A model generated the notes under the pieces. That model was not told the DNA's origin, did no database searches, and saw only the letters and a list, made by a program, of their open reading frames with translations. From positions 1 through 13,034 of the forward strand of contig CABUHI010000036.1 in assembly GCA_902491345.1 (NCBI GenBank): a DNA stretch of 13,034 bases. The letters run 5' to 3'. The stretch is from an uncultured Collinsella sp. Its GTDB lineage: Bacteria; Actinomycetota; Coriobacteriia; Coriobacteriales; Coriobacteriaceae. Shown one piece after another: positions 12,891 through 13,034 of this stretch. Made by a program: the position numbers and the translations under genes. Position 1 is the stretch's first letter, and every line of letters starts with the position of its first letter.

Positions 12891-13034
12891 CTAGGCTCGT
12901 CCGCGTAGCTCAATGTCCTGGATGTCGTCGAAGTCGATGGCGATATCCCTGAGTTTGAGCAGCTTGAATGCGGGTAACACTTCGTCGAGAATGCCCGTGC
13001 GGCTACGATAGCCGTACATATCGTAATAGGTGAC
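12891..13034 (-). CDS. 3' end of an unrecognised gene (partial)
   Basis: A minus-strand frame is open from the right edge to TAG at 12893-12891, giving the last 47 residues of a protein (VTYYDMYGYRSRTGILDEVL, then PAFKLLKLRDIAIDFDDIQD, then IELRGRA). The composition is protein-like, with alternating hydrophobic and charged residues and a DFDDIQDIEL tail, and the frame is in phase to the window end. No start is visible because the gene extends beyond 13034. I do not recognise the family and assign no function. The stop is 26 nt from that of the convergent HMA gene, with no terminator hairpin seen between them. Confidence 0.7.
   Translation of the reverse strand, partial: VTYYDMYGYRSRTGILDEVLPAFKLLKLRDIAIDFDDIQDIELRGRA

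Overview
The window looks like chromosomal DNA of a gut Coriobacteriia species (Actinomycetota), most likely Collinsella or a close relative. This is inferred from the high-GC coding style, the frequent GTG/TTG starts behind strong Shine-Dalgarno sites, and the gene set (DUF3793 protein with a flavodoxin, a permease with an extra exported domain, a membrane-anchored HMA protein). I see no rRNA, tRNA, CRISPR array, prophage or transposase gene.

Left part (1-2979, + strand): metY (O-acetylhomoserine sulfhydrylase) sits behind a partly visible structured leader and ends at a strong terminator. It is followed by a secreted coiled-coil protein with a 3D-like C-terminal domain and by a very small membrane protein. 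A hairpin at 2941-2978 separates these from the convergent panE-type ketopantoate reductase (minus strand, 3012-3926). Between panE and the next gene lies an unannotated minus-strand remnant of what looks like a cyclase-family gene (4050-4256), followed by a minus-strand terminator.

Middle part (4407-7746, + strand): an aldo/keto reductase with a two-cluster ferredoxin tail, a Gfo/Idh/MocA oxidoreductase, and nfo (endonuclease IV). The oxidoreductase gene is bracketed by two directly repeated 86-bp palindromic elements (5591-5676 and 6778-6863). The copies differ at three bases, and all three differences keep RNA pairing possible. This is the most unusual structure in the window.

Right-middle part (7808-11063, + strand): a complete polar amino-acid ABC importer. 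Its parts are a lipoprotein binding protein, a permease with an unusual exported N-terminal domain, and an ATPase. A hairpin region between the binding protein and the permease probably lowers permease/ATPase expression relative to the binding protein. A bidirectional terminator closes the operon.

Right part: a minus-strand DUF3793-flavodoxin operon (12305 to 11135) is divergent from a membrane-anchored Cys-rich/HMA metal-binding protein (12481-12864). The shared 175-bp spacer carries a good minus-strand promoter and a CsoR-like dyad just in front of the HMA gene, which suggests metal-responsive control. The 3' end of an unrecognised minus-strand gene runs off the right edge.
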